In this document: positions 59,670-64,000 of the stretch, one piece after another
Numbering within the stretch: position 1 is the first letter of the stretch
Layout: the number at the start of each line of letters is the position of its first letter
Assembly (NCBI GenBank): GCA_019638395.1
Contig: JAHBTX010000002.1
Coordinates: 744,001 to 808,000 of the forward strand
From: Cyclobacteriaceae bacterium
GTDB taxonomy: Bacteria; Bacteroidota; Bacteroidia; Cytophagales; Cyclobacteriaceae
DNA: 64,000 nucleotides
Direction: 5' to 3'
Notes under the pieces: generated by a model
Database searches by the model: none
The model's input: only the letters and a program-made list of their open reading frames with translations
What the model was told of the DNA's origin: nothing
Made by a program: the position numbers and the translations under genes

Positions 59670-60170
59670 TTACCTAAACGCTCCGGCAATTTCCGCCACC
59701 GGTGTCTCGCCTTTAAAAGATTTTACCAATCGCTTTTCGGCAGAGTACACATAAATAGCTGGCGTTGGTATCGAACCAAAGTTCATATATACATCAACCG
59801 ATTCTGCCTTTCCAAACTTAACGTTGGGTTCATTGTTTAAGCCGTAGTCAACCGAAAACTTTTGGATCACAGGAATTTCTTCAGCAGAAATAAACTGAAT
59901 GTTCTTGCCTTTAAACAACCCCAGGTTCTTTTGAATCTCCTGCGCTTCACGCTGACAATGGTCGCAATCGGCAAAAAATAAGATCAGCACCAATGGTGTC
60001 TCTATGTTTCGGGTACTGGTAGCAGTACCATCCAATGAAATAAATTTTAGGTGGGGCAGTTCGTTAATAATCTGTTGTGGCGCGGATTGCTGCTTTTCTT
60101 CTTTCGCACAGCTTAAAATAAAGGAGATTATTATTAAAACCAGTAATAATTTTCTCAAGATAGGTTTCAT
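59670..60170 (-). CDS. Thioredoxin-fold lipoprotein (TlpA-like)
   Basis: A 166-residue lipoprotein (ILSCAKE, Cys21). It has a thioredoxin-type fold with the redox motif CDHC (ILFFADCDHCQREAQEI) near residue 75 and a cis-Pro segment (SIPTPAIYVYS). It should act in thiol exchange in the periplasm and could be reduced by DsbD (16767). Its stop lies two bases from the stop of the convergent lipoprotein gene, with no terminator between. Confidence 0.85.
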   Translation of the reverse strand: MKPILRKLLLVLIIISFILSCAKEEKQQSAPQQIINELPHLKFISLDGTATSTRNIETPLVLILFFADCDHCQREAQEIQKNLGLFKGKNIQFISAEEIPVIQKFSVDYGLNNEPNVKFGKAESVDVYMNFGSIPTPAIYVYSAEKRLVKSFKGETPVAEIAGAFR

Positions 60171-60264
60171 TATGGGGTGGGTGTTAAAAAATTAAAGTTT
60201 GTTCCTGTAGTTCTTCGTTTTCAAAATTATTTATTCCTTTTTCATTAATGCAATTCTCTGTTTG

Positions 60265-60272
60265 TAATTTTG
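60265..60272 (+). promoter_or_regulatory. Promoter -7 box TAATTTTG
   Basis: Exact TAnnTTTG match 34 bp before ATG 60307. No -33 TTG at the usual distance. Confidence 0.3.
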
Positions 60273-60306
60273 AAACAAGTTTTTGACAACTACGTTTAGA
60301 ATATTG

Positions 60307-60636
60307 ATGACCCGATACTTTTCATTTGTACTTACGTTGATCATCCTGATCTCAGGCACAATGGTTTGGTCTTCGTCATTCACAGACAACCAGCGGGCCG
60401 AAGAAGGTGTTGAGCCAACAGAAGAGCGCACAGAGGGCGAAGTTTCTTCTTTTGCTGCTTCGTATTTTTCAAAAGTTCGGAAGCCATCGGTAAAACCGGT
60501 AGCGGGATTAATAAGTTCTTCGCATCACAACTCTGTTCAGGTTGACGATCTATTGGCGCACACTGCCCTTTATCGCTATCAAACAAAAAACACCAACAAG
60601 CCCATCTATATTTTTAAACAGGTTTTTTTGATTTAA
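60307..60636 (+). CDS. Small exported protein of unknown function
   Basis: A 109-residue protein. ATG 60307 begins a signal or anchor segment (MTRYFSFVLTLIILISGTM); an ATG at 60283 would lengthen the leader. The mature part has an acidic patch (EEGVEPTEERTEGEVSS), then a Ser/Val-rich region and a C-terminal hydrophobic end (KPIYIFKQVFLI). No family recognised. A second small exported gene follows 59 bp downstream, and both may be on one transcript. Confidence 0.5.
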   Translation: MTRYFSFVLTLIILISGTMVWSSSFTDNQRAEEGVEPTEERTEGEVSSFAASYFSKVRKPSVKPVAGLISSSHHNSVQVDDLLAHTALYRYQTKNTNKPIYIFKQVFLI

Positions 60637-60695
60637 GAGTGGATTCTACCTACTATCTACCTCTATACATCCTTTCACTTCAAAATTTACCTACT

Positions 60696-60983
60696 ATGAA
60701 AAACTACCTTAAAATTTCTGCCGTTGTGGCATTCGTATTTATTGTATCAACTTCTATGGCGCAGTCAAACGAGAGCGGTTGGCCTGTATCAAAAGATGTA
60801 AATCGTTACAGCAATAAGAGCCTTACATCTTTTAAAGCTACCAATATCAACTCGGTAGGCACACCCGCTATTGCTAAAAGTAAAATGCAGAAAAATAAAA
60901 ATGAAACAACACCGGGAAACGTAGCGTCCGCTTATCCCATGTGGGCGGTTAGTAAGGGCGTTAACCGTGTTGGCAAAAAGTAA
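60696..60983 (+). CDS. Small secreted protein with a W-x-V-S-K-x-V-N-R repeat
   Basis: A 95-residue protein with a signal peptide (MKNYLKISAVVAFVFIVSTS-MAQ). The mature part has the motif SGWPVSKDVNRYSNKS at its start and PMWAVSKGVNRVGKK at its C-terminus, separated by a Ser/Lys/Asn-rich linker. The duplicated motif and conserved spacing suggest a structural or ligand-binding element. No family recognised. A terminator follows directly. Confidence 0.65.
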   Translation: MKNYLKISAVVAFVFIVSTSMAQSNESGWPVSKDVNRYSNKSLTSFKATNINSVGTPAIAKSKMQKNKNETTPGNVASAYPMWAVSKGVNRVGKK

Positions 60984-61003
60984 CCTGTTTTAAATTTTAT
61001 AAT

Positions 61004-61037
61004 AAACAGCCACCCTTCGAGTGGCTGTTTTTATTTT
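61004..61037. terminator. Terminator between convergent small genes
   Basis: AAACAGCCAC (61004-61013) / GTGGCTGTTT (61021-61030) followed by T-rich sequence. It serves the plus-strand gene and abuts the stop of the convergent gene at 61031. Confidence 0.85.
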
Positions 61038-61225
61038 ATACCTATACCTAACAACAAGTATATCACATAAAACAACAAAGCTGCTCCGCCATAAAGGTTA
61101 ATCACCTTCTTCCGGTTTTGAACATCCTCCCACCAAAGCATAAGCCAGGGTTTAAACAATCCTATTATCAAAAAGAGAAAAGCCGTTAACGAAATCAGCA
61201 GGATTAACAACCGGAAGTGATACAT
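61031..61225 (-). CDS. Small two-helix membrane protein
   Basis: A 64-residue protein with two hydrophobic segments (LLILLISLTAFLFLIIGLF and GGAALLFYVIYLLLGIGI) separated by a charged loop KPWLMLWWEDVQNRKKV. The pattern looks conserved and coding, and the gene is divergent from mfd. Function unknown. A TACCTTTG box ends 5 bp upstream of its start (61230-61237, minus strand), which would give a nearly leaderless mRNA. Confidence 0.6.
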   Translation of the reverse strand: MYHFRLLILLISLTAFLFLIIGLFKPWLMLWWEDVQNRKKVINLYGGAALLFYVIYLLLGIGIK

Positions 61226-61289
61226 GTGCCAAAGGTAAATAGGTTTACACCTTTGTTGATATAACTAAAGCAAGGTTGTAAACCTTGTT

Positions 61290-61297
61290 TATATTTG
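61290..61297 (+). promoter_or_regulatory. Promoter -7 box TATATTTG upstream of mfd
   Basis: Exact TAnnTTTG match 12 bp before the TTG start codon. It follows the inverted repeat AGGTTTACACCTT (61241-61253) / AAGGTTGTAAACCT (61273-61286). Confidence 0.4.
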
Positions 61298-61308
61298 TGC
61301 CCTGTTTT

Positions 61309-64000
61309 TTGGAAGTGAAGGCGCACGATTTTCTTACCATCTTCCGGGCGGATAGTGTAATTCAAACATTAGCCGAGGGAATCCGTACGTCCAATGCCGT
61401 AAAAATTCGTGTAAAAGGTATTCACGGTAGCCTTGATGCTGTGCTTTTTGCGGCCCTTTACAAAAGCGTGCGAGCCTCGCACCTGCTAATTGCTCAAAAC
61501 AAAGAAGAGGCAGCATACCTGATTAACGACTTGCAACAACTGCTTGGCGCGAAAGAGGTTTTATTGTTTCCCATGTCGTACAAGCGCCCGTATGAGTACG
61601 ATGAAGTGGAGAATGCCAACATTTTAATGCGGGCCGAGGCACTGAATGTGGTGGGCCAACATCCCGATGGAAACATTATTGTTACCTATCCGGAGGCCCT
61701 TGCCGAAAAAGTGATCAACAAAAAATCATTGGCCAGTAACACCTTTGTAATTACCAAAGGCGAAAGTCTGGACATTACTTTTCTGGAAGAGTTTCTGCAC
61801 AGTTACGATTTTGAAAAAACAGATTTTGTTTATGAAGCCGGCCAGTTTGCCGTGCGTGGTGGTATTATCGATGTGTTTTCGTATGCGCATGAGTTGCCCT
61901 ATCGCATCGAACTTTTTGGCGATGAAGTGGATAGCATTCGAACATTCGATCCCGGCTCACAACTTTCGGTTGATACCTTAGAAAAAGTCAGCCTGATGCC
62001 GAATGTACAAACCCGATTGATTCAGGAAGAGCGGCAATCTTTTTTCGATTTTATTTCAGCATCCACACGCATTTGGATAAAGGATGTTGAGCTGTGCCGC
62101 GATGTAGTAGAGGCCTGTTTTCAAAAAGCCAGTAGCTCATTCGATAAGATTCTGCGCGAAAGCGGCAACACAAAAGTTGTATTAGAGCCACATCATCTTT
62201 TTAATTCTGGCGAAGCTACAGTAAAGAGTATAGAGAATTTTGTGTGTGTGGAGTTTGGTGCCCGCAGTTTTTTCAAATCAGCAACAACTATTTCGTTGTC
62301 CTCTTCGGCACAGCCTTCGTTCAATAAGAATTTTGAATTGCTTGCTGCCAACTTGTTGGAACAGCAACAGCAACAATACGGTAACTTTATTGCAACAGAG
62401 CAGCCGCGCCAGGTGGAGCGCCTTCACGGCATTTTTGAAGAGCTGCATCCCGAACTAAAATTTCAATCGCTGGAGTTTTCATTGCGGGAAGGTTTTGTCG
62501 ATCACATCACCAAAGTTGTTTGTTATACCGATCATCAGATTTTTGAACGCTTCTATCGTTACAAGCAAAAAGAAAAGTTTAGCAAAACCAAGGCGCTTAC
62601 CTTTCGCGAATTGCAAACGCTGCAGCCGGGCGATTTTGTAACACACATCGATTACGGTATCGGCAAGTTTGCCGGGCTCGAAAAAAAAATAGTAGAGGGT
62701 AAAGAACAGGAGGCCATTCGCTTAGTCTTTCGCGATGATGATATTCTTACCGTAAGTATCCACGCGCTTCACAAAATTTCCAAATATTCGGGTAAAGATG
62801 GTACTCCCCCCGCCATCAGCAAACTGGGCAGTGGCGAGTGGGATAGTAAGAAAGCCAAGGTTAAGAAAAAGGTTAAAGACATTGCGAAAGAGTTGATAGA
62901 CCTTTATGCCAAACGCAAAAGTGCCCCCGGCTATGCATACAGCGAAGATGGCTTTTTACAAGCGGAACTCGAATCTTCTTTTTTGTATGAAGATACGCCC
63001 GATCAGGCTAAAGCAACCGAAGATGTAAAACGCGATATGCAAAAACCACACCCGATGGACCGGCTGGTGTGTGGTGATGTGGGGTTTGGAAAAACAGAGG
63101 TAGCTATTCGCGCGGCATTCAAAGCAGCAAGCGAGGGCAAACAGGTAGCAGTGCTGGTTCCAACCACCATACTGGCTATGCAGCATTACCGCACCTTTTC
63201 CGAACGGCTTTCAAACATGCCGGTAAAGATTGATTATGTTTCGCGGTTTAAAACCGACAAAGAGATCAAACAAATTATCAAAGATGTTAAAGCAGGAAGC
63301 GTTAATATTATCATTGGTACACACCGCGTGGTAAGCAAAGATGTGGAGTTTAAAAACCTGGGTTTATTAATTATTGATGAAGAGCAAAAGTTTGGTGTAA
63401 AGGTTAAAGACCGATTGAAAGAATTAAAAGTAAACGTAGATGTACTTACCCTTACAGCCACACCAATACCGCGCACGTTGCATTTCTCTTTAATGGGTGC
63501 ACGCGATTTAAGTATTATCTCCACACCACCACCCAACCGGCAGCCCGTTACAACCGAATTACATACCTATGATGAAGCAACCATTCGCGATGCTGTAAGT
63601 AACGAGTTGCGCAGGGGTGGTCAGGTGTTTTTTGTACACAATCGTGTAAGCGATATTGAACAGGTTGCCAATACAATTTTTAAACTCGTTCCCGATGCGC
63701 GCATCGGCATTGCGCACGGGCAGATGGATGGTGACAAATTGGAGAAAGTAATGCTCAGATTTATTGAGGCCGAGTACGATGTGCTGGTATCCACCAACAT
63801 AATAGAATCGGGGTTGGATATTCCCAATGCCAACACCATTATTATCAATCAGGCACACATGTTCGGGTTAAGCGACCTGCACCAGATGCGGGGACGTGTG
63901 GGGCGCTCGAACAAGAAAGCCTTTTGTTATTTATTAACTCCGCCCAGTTCTGTGCTTTCGTCCGATTCGCGCAAGCGGTTGGCAGCTTTAGAAGAGTTTT
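61309..64000 (+). CDS. mfd: Transcription-repair coupling factor Mfd, 3' end beyond the window
   Basis: About 897 codons are visible; full Mfd has 1100-1200. It frees stalled RNA polymerase and brings in UvrA for repair. The N-terminal UvrB-like region runs to about 430 ([35 protein letters not shown]), then the RNA-polymerase-binding domain near 435-500 ([19 protein letters not shown]), and the translocase with Walker [21 protein letters not shown] (DEEQ box) and [10 protein letters not shown]. No ATG is present at the start; TTG 61309 or GTG 61315 begin the conserved EVKAHDFL. The frame is open at the window end. Confidence 0.95.
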   Translation, partial: MEVKAHDFLTIFRADSVIQTLAEGIRTSNAVKIRVKGIHGSLDAVLFAALYKSVRASHLLIAQNKEEAAYLINDLQQLLGAKEVLLFPMSYKRPYEYDEVENANILMRAEALNVVGQHPDGNIIVTYPEALAEKVINKKSLASNTFVITKGESLDITFLEEFLHSYDFEKTDFVYEAGQFAVRGGIIDVFSYAHELPYRIELFGDEVDSIRTFDPGSQLSVDTLEKVSLMPNVQTRLIQEERQSFFDFISASTRIWIKDVELCRDVVEACFQKASSSFDKILRESGNTKVVLEPHHLFNSGEATVKSIENFVCVEFGARSFFKSATTISLSSSAQPSFNKNFELLAANLLEQQQQQYGNFIATEQPRQVERLHGIFEELHPELKFQSLEFSLREGFVDHITKVVCYTDHQIFERFYRYKQKEKFSKTKALTFRELQTLQPGDFVTHIDYGIGKFAGLEKKIVEGKEQEAIRLVFRDDDILTVSIHALHKISKYSGKDGTPPAISKLGSGEWDSKKAKVKKKVKDIAKELIDLYAKRKSAPGYAYSEDGFLQAELESSFLYEDTPDQAKATEDVKRDMQKPHPMDRLVCGDVGFGKTEVAIRAAFKAASEGKQVAVLVPTTILAMQHYRTFSERLSNMPVKIDYVSRFKTDKEIKQIIKDVKAGSVNIIIGTHRVVSKDVEFKNLGLLIIDEEQKFGVKVKDRLKELKVNVDVLTLTATPIPRTLHFSLMGARDLSIISTPPPNRQPVTTELHTYDEATIRDAVSNELRRGGQVFFVHNRVSDIEQVANTIFKLVPDARIGIAHGQMDGDKLEKVMLRFIEAEYDVLVSTNIIESGLDIPNANTIIINQAHMFGLSDLHQMRGRVGRSNKKAFCYLLTPPSSVLSSDSRKRLAALEEF

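Overview
The window looks like chromosomal DNA of a Bacteroidota bacterium, most likely of the order Cytophagales. The evidence is two type IX secretion (T9SS) sorting domains, a FecI/FecR/STN/TonB-receptor signalling cluster, many MacB/FtsX-type permeases, LytS/LytTR regulation, YceI proteins, GloVer-repeat and fasciclin lipoproteins, and promoter-like TAnnTTTG boxes. Genus or species cannot be read from the sequence. No rRNA, tRNA, CRISPR array, insertion sequence with a transposase, or prophage was seen.

Layout. 1-2046: 3' part of an FtsX-type permease. 2.1-4.7 kb: a small exported protein, a SulP anion transporter and a beta-carbonic anhydrase, probably a bicarbonate unit ended by a terminator. 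4.85-11.5 kb: ECF sigma factor, FecR anti-sigma, a separate STN protein with surface repeats, a TonB-dependent receptor and a DUF2807 lipoprotein. 11.6-18.8 kb: MORN-type protein, a MITE-like element, a VPS10/BNR repeat protein, a LolA-like protein and DsbD. 18.8-24.1 kb (minus strand): AT-rich operon of a tail-fibre-like protein, two lipoproteins and a frameshifted T9SS cargo, then a small membrane protein. 24.3-32.5 kb: malate:quinone oxidoreductase, dihaem peroxidase with partner, fasciclin lipoprotein, LytS/LytTR pair. 32.7-35.6 kb: frameshifted GloVer-repeat T9SS protein. 35.6-38.7 kb: permease and its PadR regulator. 38.8-42.4 kb: helix-hairpin-helix protein and a YceI-porin-YceI group. 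42.5-49.1 kb: MarR regulator and a beta-oxidation operon in the order dehydrogenase/hydratase, thiolase, acyl-CoA dehydrogenase (like fadNAE of Bacillus), with a four-helix-bundle gene inserted. 49.2-54 kb: accessory stretch with a zeta-toxin-like kinase and small partner, a broken small gene, a DUF885-like lipoprotein and a restriction-modification pair whose nuclease gene is frameshifted. 54-59.7 kb: OsmC, permease plus PadR, ECF sigma plus zinc-finger anti-sigma plus lipoprotein. 59.7-64 kb: thioredoxin lipoprotein, small exported proteins, and the 5' part of mfd running off the window.

Most unusual signal. The gaps around the beta-oxidation genes, and the gap between the first PadR gene and its permease, hold degenerate repeats with a strict 7-bp period, mostly as inverted pairs. 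In three genes the stop codon itself lies in the array. A second theme is four apparent frameshifts (near 21685, 35318, 50075 and 52674), all in accessory genes while the long housekeeping genes stay open. One falls in the putative catalytic element of the restriction nuclease and would leave its methyltransferase solitary.
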